A DNA stretch of 64,000 bases from Pseudomonas karstica (GTDB lineage: Bacteria; Pseudomonadota; Gammaproteobacteria; Pseudomonadales; Pseudomonadaceae), in NCBI RefSeq assembly GCF_009707515.1, contig NZ_WLYI01000010.1:1-64000 (forward strand), given 5' to 3'. Positions 24,380 through 34,273 of this stretch are shown here, in pieces. The notes beneath the pieces are model-generated. The model saw only the letters and a program-made list of their open reading frames with translations. It was not told the origin of the DNA and did no database searches. The number at the start of each line of letters is the position of its first letter. Positions within the stretch are counted from its first letter, which is position 1. Both the position numbers and the translations under genes were made by a program.

Positions 24380-25762
24380 ATGGCCAATACCACATTCGAT
24401 ACGGTGCTCATTGCCAACCGCGGTGAAATTGCATTACGCATCCTGCGCGCTGCAAGGAACTTGGGCCTGCGCACGGTAGCTGCGTATTCGGACGCAGACC
24501 GTGACTTGCTGCACGTGAAAATGGCGGATCAAGCCATCTGCATAGGGGCTGGGCCTCCCAGTGAAAGCTACCTGGATGGGCAGCGGCTATTGCGAGCTGC
24601 CGAGCTCACAGGCGCTGGCGCAATACATCCAGGCTACGGATTTCTTTCGGAAAGCGCTTCTTTCGCACAACTGGTCGAAGATGCGGGGCTCGCGTTTGTT
24701 GGGCCGACGGCAGCGTCTATTCGCCTGATGGGCGATAAGGTGTCGGCCAAGCAAGCCATGCTCCGCGCAGGCGTACCCTGCGTCCCGGGGTCACCCGAGG
24801 CACTATCGGACGACAAGAAGCAAATCCATGCCCTGGCGAACGCCTGCGGTTACCCGCTGATCATCAAGGCCTCGGGAGGTGGCGGTGGCCGCGGTATGCG
24901 CATCGTAAGGACCAGCGACCAACTTGACTCAGCTGTTTCGCTCACCAAGGAAGAAGCGGGACGGGCATTCGGTAATGCCGAAGTCTATCTCGAAAAATTC
25001 CTGGAGCACCCCCGCCACATTGAGATTCAAGTGTTGGCCGACGCCCATGGCAAGGTCGTATGGCTGGGTGAGCGAGATTGCTCAATGCAGCGCCGTAATC
25101 AGAAAGTCATCGAGGAAGCCCCTGCCCCAGGCATCGACCGTAATGCCTTGCGCGCGTTAGGCAAACGCTGCGTCAAAGCCTGCGAGATGATTGGCTACCG
25201 AGGCGCTGGCACCTTTGAATTCCTCTATGAAGATGGAGAGTTCTACTTCATCGAGATGAACACCCGGGTGCAAGTGGAGCACCCAGTGACGGAGTTGGTC
25301 ACTGGCGTCGATATCGTCCGCGAACAACTGCGTATCGCGATGGGGTGTGAACTTTCCTTTGAACAAAAGGATGTTCGGTTCCGCGGTCATGCCATCGAAT
25401 GCCGGATCAACGCCGAGGATCCTTTCACATTCGCTCCCTGCCCTGGAAAAGTTGAACGTTGGGTAGCACCGGCTGGCCCAGGGGTACGGGTTGATACGCA
25501 TCTTTATAGCGGCTACAGCATTCCCCCTTACTACGACTCACTGATTGCCAAATGCATCGTCCACGCGGCGTCCCGTGAAGAAGCCATCGCCCGTATGAGC
25601 GGCGCGCTCGGTGAAGCCGTTCTGACGGGTGTGAAATCCAATATTGCGCTGCACCAGACCCTGTTGCAAAACCCTGGGTTTGTCACGGGGGGCACTGATA
25701 TCCATCACTTGGAGCGGTTTCTGGAAGAGCGCGAAGGCCCAGCTCAGAGGCAGACAAAATGA
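24380..25762 (+). CDS. accC: Biotin carboxylase
   Basis: ATP-grasp enzyme that carboxylates the biotin of the carrier with bicarbonate. The 460-residue protein has the N-terminal [20 protein letters not shown], the ATP glycine loop [17 protein letters not shown], the [20 protein letters not shown] segment and the active-site [16 protein letters not shown], and it ends after the biotin carboxylase C-terminal domain. It starts 3 nt after the carrier stop and its stop overlaps the next start (ATGA). Together with the carrier it makes a dedicated carboxylation module for this operon. Confidence 0.92.
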   Translation: MANTTFDTVLIANRGEIALRILRAARNLGLRTVAAYSDADRDLLHVKMADQAICIGAGPPSESYLDGQRLLRAAELTGAGAIHPGYGFLSESASFAQLVEDAGLAFVGPTAASIRLMGDKVSAKQAMLRAGVPCVPGSPEALSDDKKQIHALANACGYPLIIKASGGGGGRGMRIVRTSDQLDSAVSLTKEEAGRAFGNAEVYLEKFLEHPRHIEIQVLADAHGKVVWLGERDCSMQRRNQKVIEEAPAPGIDRNALRALGKRCVKACEMIGYRGAGTFEFLYEDGEFYFIEMNTRVQVEHPVTELVTGVDIVREQLRIAMGCELSFEQKDVRFRGHAIECRINAEDPFTFAPCPGKVERWVAPAGPGVRVDTHLYSGYSIPPYYDSLIAKCIVHAASREEAIARMSGALGEAVLTGVKSNIALHQTLLQNPGFVTGGTDIHHLERFLEEREGPAQRQTK

Positions 25763-26148
25763 CTTACGATGAAATCGAACAATGGGTGGCACTTGCAGGT
25801 TCGAGCCGGATTCAGACCTTTGAACTTGAGGAGGTCGGCCAACGTTTGAAGGTTACCTTCGGGACTCGCGCGCCCATGGCCAAGGTCGCCCCCCTTCACG
25901 AGCCCGCACCCATCGCGCCTGTGGTGAAATCCCCCGGCATGGGTATCGTTCGACTGACGCATCCGCAACAAAGCACTCCCTTTGTTGCGCCAGGTAGCCC
26001 TATCAAGAAGGGCCAGATCCTGGCCTTTCTTGAATACCGCGGCGTGCTCGAACACATTGTGAGCGAACGGGACGGAACTCTGGCGGACGCAAAGGTAAAA
26101 GACGGTGATTTGGTCGGTTATGCCGATGTGGTATTTGAACTTAAATAG
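25759..26148 (+). CDS. Biotinyl-domain paralogue lacking the biotin lysine
   Basis: 129 residues. The N-terminus ([20 protein letters not shown], then VGQRLKVTF) mirrors that of the carrier at 23936, and the C-terminal half has the biotinyl/lipoyl barrel ([42 protein letters not shown]). At the hairpin where the carrier has EAMKM this protein has EYRGV, with Gly95 in place of the biotinylated Lys. It cannot be biotinylated in the normal way. It overlaps the carboxylase stop by 4 bases, so is made with the complex, and could be a structural subunit. Paralogues of this kind occur in similar operons but their role is not known to me. Confidence 0.85.
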   Translation: MTYDEIEQWVALAGSSRIQTFELEEVGQRLKVTFGTRAPMAKVAPLHEPAPIAPVVKSPGMGIVRLTHPQQSTPFVAPGSPIKKGQILAFLEYRGVLEHIVSERDGTLADAKVKDGDLVGYADVVFELK

Positions 26149-26156
26149 GTACCCCA

Positions 26157-26921
26157 ATGACATTTTCCCAGCTTGATGCCCCTTCCTACCACAGTGCCGA
26201 AACTATCCTGAGTTGTGCCTCGGCGTTGATTGTGCAAATAGGCTACGGCGCGATGTCCATGCGCTGCCTGGCCAGGCAGATGGGGCTCCAGGCGGGAAGC
26301 CTGTATTACCACTTCGAAAACAAGGCGGCGGTCTTGGAACAGGTCGTTGAAAATGTCATTGGTCGTCGATGTGATGCCTGGCGGCAGGCAAAGCCCAAGC
26401 GTGCGACTCCGTTGGGTCTACTTGAACGCTTCGTCCATTTTCATGTTCGGTACCAGTTTGCGTTTGGCGCTGAAGAAAAATCAGTGTTGACCGAAATGCG
26501 CCACCTGGCCAGCGAACGGCAGGCGGCCTTGGCGAAGGAGATTGCAGCGTATGTTGATGAGGTGGCTGGCATCGTGGCCAAATGCCGGGCCAAATCAGCT
26601 GACACGGAAGACGTACGCATTACCGCTGCAAGCCTGATTGCGTTGCTAGATGGTGCTCGTCAGCTTAGGACTTCAGATGCTGTACGCTCAGATGCGCACC
26701 TGGTGCAGGTGATGTACAAGCTATCGCTTCAGTTGCTCAACCTTCATCCCCTGACGGCCGTCTCGCTTGCTACGTCAAGCTCGGCGATCGCAACTAAAAC
26801 TCTTGCCCGGCCAGTGCAACGCGGCTCACCGGTGCAAGATCCGTTTTGCGCCCCATCTGAAGTGCAGTGTTCCATAACCGGTACGCAAGATAAAAAAGAT
26901 AAGCCGCACCGGCCACTTTGA
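26157..26921 (+). CDS. TetR-family regulator of the Pxp operon, C-terminus extended into a relic gene
   Basis: N-terminal HTH (YGAMSMRCLARQMGLQAGSL followed by YYHFENKAAVL) and an all-helical effector domain. The natural TetR domain ends near residue 200 (LLNLHP). The last ~54 residues run antisense over a decayed LysE gene and look like random read-through (low complexity, KDKPHRPL end). Last gene of the SDR-Pxp-biotin operon, 8 nt after the biotinyl-like gene, so a local autoregulator is likely. The palindrome at 20601-20612 is a candidate site. Confidence 0.8.
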   Translation: MTFSQLDAPSYHSAETILSCASALIVQIGYGAMSMRCLARQMGLQAGSLYYHFENKAAVLEQVVENVIGRRCDAWRQAKPKRATPLGLLERFVHFHVRYQFAFGAEEKSVLTEMRHLASERQAALAKEIAAYVDEVAGIVAKCRAKSADTEDVRITAASLIALLDGARQLRTSDAVRSDAHLVQVMYKLSLQLLNLHPLTAVSLATSSSAIATKTLARPVQRGSPVQDPFCAPSEVQCSITGTQDKKDKPHRPL

Positions 26922-27140
26922 TCCCATGAAGCACCGTCTGCGATGCCCGCAGGGCTACCGTCAGTCCCGCTGATGTCAACGCAATCAACAGCGCAAGCGC
27001 GAGCAAACTGCAGATGCCTGCAACACATGTGTCGCGGTAGCCATACTGGGTTGCGTTATCGGATAGGCGATTATTGGGCCCTGGGCCATGTTCAACGCGA
27101 AGCAAGCGGGCAGAAATAACGCAATCGTCGCAAGGTTCAT
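26794..27140 (-). pseudogene. LysE-family exporter fragment with frameshift
   Basis: The minus strand starts at 27140 with MNLATIALFLPACFALNMAQ and GP, the LysE entry segment. A lost base in the GPNN motif (near 27075) shifts the frame, after which YGYRDTCVAGICSLLALALL, the IKVAGAAYLFYLAYRLW helix and on continue to 26794. The usual C-terminal half of the ~200-residue family is absent. The stop end lies inside the TetR gene on the other strand. Confidence 0.75.
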
Positions 27141-27237
27141 GGTCGTATTCGTACTTTAAAGGCACAGCAAAAAGCTCCTGCACCATGGGGCCCATGATGC
27201 AGGAGCATCGGCGAGTGTCGGCAATGGAACGGCCGAC

Positions 27238-28653
27238 CTAAACCGTCTGCTTTCCAGGAAGTGGAATATCGTATGCGTCATCGGTGCCATACACACTATC
27301 GCAGGGCCGTTTGCGCAGCAGTGCAATGATCAGCATCGATCCCGCCACCCCGGCAGTCATCAGGGTTTCATATCGATAGTCCGGGCTTAACAGCATGTAA
27401 CCCAGTACCACGCTGATGAGCACGATGACGAACCAGGTCAGGTAGGGAAATAGCCACATCTTGAAAGCCAATTCTCGGCCTTCTTGCTCTTTGACCTTGC
27501 GCATACGAAGTTGCGATATCGCGATAACCAGGTAAACCAGCAACGCAATAGCCCCCGTGGTTGATAACAAAAACCCGAAGACCTTTCCCGGGAACGCGTA
27601 GTTCACAAAGCACCCTGCAAAGCCCGCCAATGTCGAAGCGGCCACTGCGAATGTTGGTACACCGTTACGCGAGATATGCCGCGCTTTGCGCGGTGCCTCG
27701 CCGCGAGCGGCCAACGAGTAGAGCATCCGTGACGCAGTGTAGAGGCCGGAATTCATGCAACTGGTCACCGCAACCAGAACCACAATATCCACCATCAACT
27801 TGGCGCCAGGAACGTTGAGGATTTCCAACGCTCGCTGGAAGGAACCCACCGCCACTAATTGAGGGTCATTCCAGGCCACCAGCGATACCACCAGGAAGAT
27901 CGACACCAGATAGAAGATGGCGATGCGATAAACCACCAGGTTAGTCGCTTTACGAATTTTATCCTGAGGGTTGGCGGTCTCGCCGGCTGCAATGGTCACA
28001 ATTTCAGCGCCAAAGAACGAAAAGATCGTGACCAGAACGCCTCCCAGCACTGCGCCGAAGCCGTTAGGCATGAAACCGCCGTTTGCCGTGAGATTGGCCA
28101 CACCAGACACCGTAGCCAACGGCCAATACCCACAAATGGCCAGCCCGCCGACCGCGATAAAGGCGATGATCGCAATGACTTTCACCAGCGAAAACCAATA
28201 TTCGAACTCACCGAAATTATTAACGCTGATGAGGTTGGTGCACGCGAGTGTTGTCATGATCGCGAACGCAAACAACCAGGAAGGTACAGCGGGCACCCAG
28301 GCATGCAGGATATCTGCACCGGCTATCGCTTCAACCGGGATAACCAGCACCCAGAACCACCAATACAACCAGCCGATGGTGAAGCCGGCCCAAGGTCCGA
28401 TTGCCCTGCCCGCGTAAGTGGAGAACGATCCACTATTGGGATTGGCGACAGCCATCTCCCCTAACATACGCATGACCAGCAACACCAGAATGCCTGCAAT
28501 CAGATAAGAAAGGAGAATTGCCGGACCAGCAGTCGCAATCGCTTTGGATGAGCCGATGAATAAACCAGCTCCAATTATTCCCGCAATGGAAATCATCGAC
28601 ACCTGCCGCGATGAAAGGCCATGTTTCAGCGTGCGTTTTTCGAGATTAGTCAT
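27238..28653 (-). CDS. APC-family amino acid permease (GabP/AnsP-like)
   Basis: Proton-coupled amino acid importer with about 12 membrane segments. The N-terminal GLSSRQVSMISIAGIIGAGL and LGEMAVANPNSGSFSTYAGR match the amino acid transporter (AAT) subgroup, as do the SFFGAEIVTIAAGETANPQ and CMNSGLYTASRMLYSLAARG segments. Start ATG 28653 follows GTGAGG; 471 residues. It faces the Pxp operon convergently and is likely the uptake route for a substrate or product of it. Exact specificity is not visible. Confidence 0.88.
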   Translation of the reverse strand: MTNLEKRTLKHGLSSRQVSMISIAGIIGAGLFIGSSKAIATAGPAILLSYLIAGILVLLVMRMLGEMAVANPNSGSFSTYAGRAIGPWAGFTIGWLYWWFWVLVIPVEAIAGADILHAWVPAVPSWLFAFAIMTTLACTNLISVNNFGEFEYWFSLVKVIAIIAFIAVGGLAICGYWPLATVSGVANLTANGGFMPNGFGAVLGGVLVTIFSFFGAEIVTIAAGETANPQDKIRKATNLVVYRIAIFYLVSIFLVVSLVAWNDPQLVAVGSFQRALEILNVPGAKLMVDIVVLVAVTSCMNSGLYTASRMLYSLAARGEAPRKARHISRNGVPTFAVAASTLAGFAGCFVNYAFPGKVFGFLLSTTGAIALLVYLVIAISQLRMRKVKEQEGRELAFKMWLFPYLTWFVIVLISVVLGYMLLSPDYRYETLMTAGVAGSMLIIALLRKRPCDSVYGTDDAYDIPLPGKQTV

Positions 28654-29322
28654 TTTTTTCCTCACAAAGGCGGAGGGCAGCAAAATATGTGTGACTTACA
28701 TGCGTGATTGGACAGGGAAAGATCAGCGCAGCTAAAGGTACGTTGTTCCCACCAGCCCTGCGCCGATCACAAGAAAGGAGACAAGCAAGACACGCCGTCC
28801 ATCTCCCGACTTGTCAACGAGGAACAAACGTAATCATGAGTATCGTGCTCAGATAGCCTGCGCAAGGATGACGCCTGCTGTACAGACACACTGGTTTTGC
28901 CCATCAAACCAGCTATCAGGAGAATAAAAGTGTTGTGAGTCTTAGGGTTGGGATTTGACATTCCTTACTCCATGCTAAAGCGACAGCCAAAAAGCGCAAA
29001 AGCGACTTTATGGTCTCGACAAAGGGGATTATCGGCAGTGAGAAAGGGTGTGTTGCTCCAGGGAATATGCATTCCATTTGGCTCCATCACTGACATTATT
29101 ATTTTTGATTCAGTTTGGCCTTTGACCCAGCGTGGATCGGCAGCCACATGCTACTAGGCAGCGATAAGAACTGGCTTGTGTAAAACAGGGGGTCGATAGA
29201 TGGTTTTCTGCATACCCCGTGCAGCCTATTCACAGGTGTAGAGCATTACCGACGCGTAAAAGCAATCGGTGCCCCGAAAGGACAGCTGTTAAATTGAGTA
29301 ACTTAATGGCTAATTGAAGCCC
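28654..29322. other. Gene-poor interval with a possible membrane protein relic
   Basis: No intact gene. On the minus strand a short start MSNPNPKTHNTFILLIAGLM at 28961 and, in another frame, a hydrophobic tail RRVLLVSFLVIGAGLVGTTY ending at a stop at 28732-28734 look like the two ends of a small membrane protein with the middle lost. An 11-base stretch GGTTTTCTGCA at 29202-29212 repeats one arm of the inverted repeat at 20273-20283. Confidence 0.35.
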
Positions 29323-30207
29323 TCAAATCTGCGCCAATAGCCATGCCCGAAACGCTTGCAGAGAAGGCAGCATTTCATTACGTGGTGGGTACACCAATAA
29401 ATAATTGCGTTGGCTGGAGAAGGGTTGATCGAGACTGACCAGCTCCCGGCCTTGCAGCTCTTCGGCGACCAGAATGCGTGGTACCAGGCCGATACCAATC
29501 CCCGCTTTCACCGCCTGTATCAAGTGTGATGTCAGCTCGAAGCTCGGCCCCAGGCGCATCATGCGGTGGGGCAGATGGTGATGGCTGAACCAGTCGCCCC
29601 AGACGTTGGGATTATTCGCGACATTCAACAGCATTTGGCTACCGATGTGTTCCGGCATCCAGAGATCGCGTGCGCAGGCCAATTCCGGCGAGATGATCAC
29701 CACCAACTCCTCCACTTGCAAACGATGACTAATGAGCCCCGGAAGATTGGTATTGCCCACGACGATGGCGGCATCAATGCCACTGGTTTCGAAGTCGATG
29801 GCGTCGATGCGGGAGTTGATATGAACCAGTATGCCGGGATGAGTTTTATAGAAGTCATGAAGACGTGGCAACAGCCACTTGGAGCCGAATGTCGGCAAGG
29901 TTGCCAGGCGCAAGGATTCACCCCCGGATTGATAGGCCGTTGCCTGCAATGTGGCGCCGCGAATTCGCCCAAGCGCCTCACTAATTTCCCGCTGGTACAG
30001 GCGCCCAACATCGGTCAACTGCACTCTGCGGCCTTCCCTGCGAAACAATGTCAAGCCCAGTTGCTGCTCCAAGGCCTGAACCTGACGGCTGACGGCACTT
30101 TGGGTCAACGACAGCTCGACGGCGGCGCGCGTGTAACTTTCATGCCGCGCAGCCGCCTCAAAAGCCAGCAGCAGGGACATGGAGGGCGTGAGGTGTCGGT
30201 AATTCAT
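29323..30207 (-). CDS. LysR-family regulator (GcvA-like), divergent from ydiJ
   Basis: N-terminal HTH (LLLAFEAAARHESYTRAAVE, LTQSAVSRQVQALEQQLGLT) and a 200-residue effector domain (LRLATLPTFGSKWLLPRLHD). The 294-residue length is usual. It is divergent from the D-2-hydroxyglutarate dehydrogenase gene with a 153-nt shared region, so it most likely controls that gene and itself. The effector could be 2-hydroxyglutarate or a related 2-hydroxy acid. Confidence 0.88.
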   Translation of the reverse strand: MNYRHLTPSMSLLLAFEAAARHESYTRAAVELSLTQSAVSRQVQALEQQLGLTLFRREGRRVQLTDVGRLYQREISEALGRIRGATLQATAYQSGGESLRLATLPTFGSKWLLPRLHDFYKTHPGILVHINSRIDAIDFETSGIDAAIVVGNTNLPGLISHRLQVEELVVIISPELACARDLWMPEHIGSQMLLNVANNPNVWGDWFSHHHLPHRMMRLGPSFELTSHLIQAVKAGIGIGLVPRILVAEELQGRELVSLDQPFSSQRNYLLVYPPRNEMLPSLQAFRAWLLAQI

Positions 30208-30360
30208 TCAGAAAAGTCATCGATAGCGGCATGATTATCGGTTTGTCATGCACCGAATGCTTAAGGATCATTGGCGCAAATAATGACGTGAGGCTGACCG
30301 ACATATGCCTCGACGACAAGTGTTTTTTCTTTGCTCAGACTGCCAAGAGGCCATCCCACG

Positions 30361-33300
30361 ATGATCGCCCAACTGCATACAGCTGCCCCTGCGGCACAGT
30401 ACCCCGAATTTCTCGACGCACTGCGTGCCAGCGGTTTCCACGGCCAGCTCAGCGCTGACTACGCCACGCGCACAGTGCTGGCGACTGACAACTCGATCTA
30501 TCAGCGCCTGCCCCAAGCGGCGGTGTTCCCGCTGGACGCAGACGACGTCGCGCGCATTGCCGCCCTGATGGTCGAGCCGCGTTTCCAGCAGATTAAATTA
30601 ACCCCGCGCGGTGGCGGCACCGGTACCAACGGCCAGTCATTGACCGATGGCATCGTGGTCGACCTGTCGCGGCACATGAACGCCATCCTCGAAATCAACG
30701 TCGCCGAGCGTTGGGTGCGGGTGCAGGCGGGTGTGGTTAAGGACCAGCTCAATGCCGCCCTCAAACCTCATGGACTGTTTTTCGCCCCGGAGCTGTCGAC
30801 GTCCAATCGCGCCACCGTCGGCGGCATGATCAACACCGACGCCAGCGGCCAGGGCAGCTGTACCTACGGCAAGACCCGCGATCACGTACTGGAATTGCAC
30901 AGCGTGTTGCTCGGCGGCGAGCGTCTGCACAGCCAGCCGTTGTCCGACGCCGAACTGGAAACCGTCTGTGCGCAGCCCGGACGTATCGGCGAGGTCTATC
31001 GCACAGCGCGGCACATCCAGGAAACCCAGGCCGACCTCATCGAAGCAGTATTCCCCAAACTTAACCGCTGCCTGACCGGGTACGACCTGGCGCACCTGCG
31101 TGATGAGCAAGGCAGGTTCAATCTCAACAGCGTGCTGTGTGGCGCCGAAGGTTCTTTGGGTTACGTGGTCGAAGCCAAGCTCAATGTATTGCCGATTCCG
31201 AAATATTCGGTGCTGGTGAATGTCCGTTACAGCAGCTTCATGGACGCCTTGCGCGATGCCAATGCGCTGCTTGAGAAGAGGCCGCTGTCCATCGAAACCG
31301 TGGATTCTAAGGTGTTGATGCTGGCGATGAAAGACATCGTCTGGCACAGCGTCGCCGAATACTTCCCCGCCGATGCCGAACGCCCGACTCTTGGCATCAA
31401 CCTGGTGGAATTCAGCGGCGATGAAGTCTCTGAAGTGAAGGCGCGGGTCGCGGCATTCGTCGAACATCTGCAAGCTGACAAGACAATCGAGCGTCTTGGC
31501 CACACCTTGGCGGAAGGGGCCGAAGCGGTGACGCGCGTCTACACCATGCGCAAACGCTCGGTCGGGCTGTTGGGCAATGTTGAAGGCGAGATTCGTCCGC
31601 AGCCATTCGTCGAAGACACCGCCGTGCCGCCGGAGAAACTGGCCGATTACATCGCAGAGTTCCGTGCGTTGCTCGACGGCCATGGTCTGGCCTACGGCAT
31701 GTTCGGTCACGTCGATGCCGGTGTGTTGCATGTGCGCCCGGCGCTGGACATGAAAGACCCGGCCCAGGCCGCGCTGGTCAAGCCGATTTCCGACGCCGTC
31801 GCCGCGCTGACCCAGCGTTACGGCGGCCTATTGTGGGGTGAGCACGGCAAGGGGTTGCGTTCGGAATACGTGCCGGCGTTCTTCGGTGAACTGTACCCTG
31901 CACTGCAATCGCTCAAGGGAGCCTTCGACCCGCATAACCAGCTCAACCCAGGAAAGATCTGCACACCACCGGATGCTGCTGAGGGTTTGCTCAAGGTCAA
32001 CGAAGTCACCCTGCGTGGCGATCTGGACCGGACCATCGACGAGCGTGTCTGGCAGAGCTTCGGCAGCGCAGTGCATTGCAACGGCAACGGCGCCTGCTAC
32101 AACTTCGACCCCAATGACGCGATGTGCCCGTCGTGGAAAGCCACCCGCGAACGCCAGCATTCGCCGAAAGGCCGGGCCTCGCTAATACGTGAGTGGTTGC
32201 GTCTGCAAGGCGCGGCCAACATCGACGTGCTGGATGCGGCTCTAGACAAGGTTTCCTGGCTCAAAGAGCTGCCTGCGCGGGTACGCAACAACATGGCCCG
32301 TCAACGTGGCGAGTCGGACTTTTCTCATGAAGTCTACGACGCGATGGCCGGTTGCCTGGCCTGCAAATCCTGCGCAGGCCAGTGCCCGATCAAGGTCAAC
32401 GTCCCGGATTTTCGCTCGCGTTTCCTCGAGCTTTACCACCGCCGTTATCAGCGGCCGCTGCGCGACTACCTGATTGGCTCACTGGAATTCACCATTCCCT
32501 ACATGGCCTACGCGCCTGGGCTGTACAACGCGTTGATGGGTTCGAAGTGGGTCAGCGACCTGATGGAACGTCACATCGGCATGGTCGACAGCCCGCTGAT
32601 CCATCGCTACAACCTGCAAGCAACATTGAGTGCATGCAAGGTCGGCGTGGCCAACGTTTCGGCGCTACGCGAACTTACCGAGGAACAACGTCAATACAGC
32701 GTGGTGCTGGTGCAGGATGCCTTCACCCGTTATTTCGAAACCCCATTGCTGGCCTCCTTCGTTCAACTGGCGCACCAGATGGGTTATCGAGTCTTCCTCG
32801 CGCCGTACAGCGCCAATGGCAAGCCGCTGCATGTGCAGGGTTTCCTCAACGCATTTAGCAGGGCGGCAGTGCGCAATGGCAAGCAACTCAAGGCGCTGGC
32901 CGATTGCGGCGTGCCGCTGGTGGGGCTTGATCCGGCGATGACGCTGGTCTATCGCCAGGAGTATCAAAAGGTGCGGGGACTCACTGATTGCCCCAAGGTC
33001 TTGTTGCCTCAGGAATGGCTCGCCGATGTGCTGCCCGACACGACCCAATCCGCATCGCAGACGTTTCGTTTGCTGGCCCACTGCACCGAGAAGACCAACG
33101 CAACGGCCAGCACCTCACAGTGGCAAGAAGTCTTTGCGCGACTGGGTCTGAACTTGGTAACCGAAGCCACCGGCTGCTGCGGCATGTCCGGTACCTACGG
33201 CCATGAGGCGCGTAATCAGAAGACCTCGCGCATCATCTTCGCGCAGTCTTGGGCAACAAAACTGGACAAGCAGGACGAGGCGCTGGCTACTGGTTATTCG

Positions 33301-33384
33301 TGCCGCAGTCAGGTCAAACGCCTGGCGGGTCGCCAATTGCGTCATCCGCTTGAAGTGATATTGGAGCGATTGCCACGGCCGTGA
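30361..33384 (+). CDS. ydiJ: D-2-hydroxyglutarate dehydrogenase, YdiJ type (FAD and 4Fe-4S)
   Basis: Large flavoprotein oxidising D-2-hydroxyglutarate to 2-oxoglutarate. Start ATG 30361, 1007 residues. Order: FAD-binding PCMH domain (LTPRGGGTGTNGQSLTDGIV, NRATVGGMINTDASGQGSCT), FAD-oxidase C-terminal domain (YGMFGHVDAGVLHVRP, WGEHGKGLRSEY), then an iron-sulfur region (GCLACKSCAGQCPIKVNVPD) and a CCG-type C-terminal domain (EATGCCGMSGTYG). This fusion of D-lactate-dehydrogenase-like and GlpC-like parts is the YdiJ layout. It would consume the product of HglS at 17053 and feed electrons to the respiratory chain. Confidence 0.9.
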   Translation: MIAQLHTAAPAAQYPEFLDALRASGFHGQLSADYATRTVLATDNSIYQRLPQAAVFPLDADDVARIAALMVEPRFQQIKLTPRGGGTGTNGQSLTDGIVVDLSRHMNAILEINVAERWVRVQAGVVKDQLNAALKPHGLFFAPELSTSNRATVGGMINTDASGQGSCTYGKTRDHVLELHSVLLGGERLHSQPLSDAELETVCAQPGRIGEVYRTARHIQETQADLIEAVFPKLNRCLTGYDLAHLRDEQGRFNLNSVLCGAEGSLGYVVEAKLNVLPIPKYSVLVNVRYSSFMDALRDANALLEKRPLSIETVDSKVLMLAMKDIVWHSVAEYFPADAERPTLGINLVEFSGDEVSEVKARVAAFVEHLQADKTIERLGHTLAEGAEAVTRVYTMRKRSVGLLGNVEGEIRPQPFVEDTAVPPEKLADYIAEFRALLDGHGLAYGMFGHVDAGVLHVRPALDMKDPAQAALVKPISDAVAALTQRYGGLLWGEHGKGLRSEYVPAFFGELYPALQSLKGAFDPHNQLNPGKICTPPDAAEGLLKVNEVTLRGDLDRTIDERVWQSFGSAVHCNGNGACYNFDPNDAMCPSWKATRERQHSPKGRASLIREWLRLQGAANIDVLDAALDKVSWLKELPARVRNNMARQRGESDFSHEVYDAMAGCLACKSCAGQCPIKVNVPDFRSRFLELYHRRYQRPLRDYLIGSLEFTIPYMAYAPGLYNALMGSKWVSDLMERHIGMVDSPLIHRYNLQATLSACKVGVANVSALRELTEEQRQYSVVLVQDAFTRYFETPLLASFVQLAHQMGYRVFLAPYSANGKPLHVQGFLNAFSRAAVRNGKQLKALADCGVPLVGLDPAMTLVYRQEYQKVRGLTDCPKVLLPQEWLADVLPDTTQSASQTFRLLAHCTEKTNATASTSQWQEVFARLGLNLVTEATGCCGMSGTYGHEARNQKTSRIIFAQSWATKLDKQDEALATGYSCRSQVKRLAGRQLRHPLEVILERLPRP

Positions 33385-33561
33385 TGCGACCCGTAAGCTG
33401 GTCGCCGCAAAGAGTAAATTTCGCAAGTCACTCTCAACAGCTGATCTTAGGAACGTGTCTGAGTTTTTTACAACTCAGCTACGTTATGGCTGTCGCGAAA
33501 AATCTTAAAGCTCACCAAGCAAAGCATGGATTTCGCTCGCCAAAACGGTGCAACAAGTACG

Positions 33562-34068
33562 CTATTTTTCATCCAGAAAATGCTCGACCGCAGTGTTGAA
33601 GAGCGATGGGTCCTGAAGGAAAGCGAAATGACTGGTCCTGGGCAGAATCAACAGCCCTGCGCCAGGAATGGTCGCGGCGATGTATTCTAAATGATCACGC
33701 TGGATGGCCTCATCGTGATCGCCGCCGGCAATTAGCACAGGTGAGTGGATTTTCGCCAGATCTGCATCGCTCCAGCTCGGCTGGTTTGCCCACATATGGC
33801 TGATTTTCTGGACGAAACCGTCATAGTTTTTGGGCGTTGGCGAGAGCTGGACATATTCCTTACCGGCGCGCTTGATGAAGGCGGCGAACGTCAAATTATT
33901 TTCAACTCCTTCCTTTACTCCAGAGGTTTGAGTGTTGGGTGCGAAGGCGAAGACTTTGCCGGTGCGTTGCGGGTAGCGGATCGCCAAGTCGAGGCCGATT
34001 ATCGCGCCGTCACTCCAACCCACGATGTCGGCCTTGGAAATACTCAACAGGTCGAGAAAGCGAAACAT
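33562..34068 (-). pseudogene. Alpha/beta hydrolase, N-terminus missing
   Basis: The frame begins inside the fold, at the nucleophile elbow: ISKADIVGWSDGAIIGLDLA (Gly-Trp-Ser-Asp-Gly). The catalytic Asp and His regions follow in SPVLIAGGDHDEAIQRDHLE and PRTSHFAFLQDPSLFNTAVE. The first ~90 residues with the HGG oxyanion strand are absent upstream, where no matching frame is found. 168 residues against about 260 for the family. Probably an inactive relic, though the C-terminal part is well preserved. Confidence 0.7.
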
Positions 34069-34273
34069 ATTCGACGGTTCATGGTGGTTCCTTGGAATGA
34101 AGGCAGTCCATGGCTGAAACTGAACACGGGATGGGTCCCGAGGGGCTACATGAGCCTAGCGCCGACTGGCAGGAACTCCGCGGCTAACTCAGGTATCAGC
34201 GCAAAGGCTTCGTGCATCTGGCTGTTGCGGAAAAAAATTCAACTCTGAGTCTGGGATCAATTGAACACTACCG

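Noticed and set aside
30637..31731. 364-codon minus-strand open frame
   Set aside because: Antisense of ydiJ in a GC-rich region; no family text.
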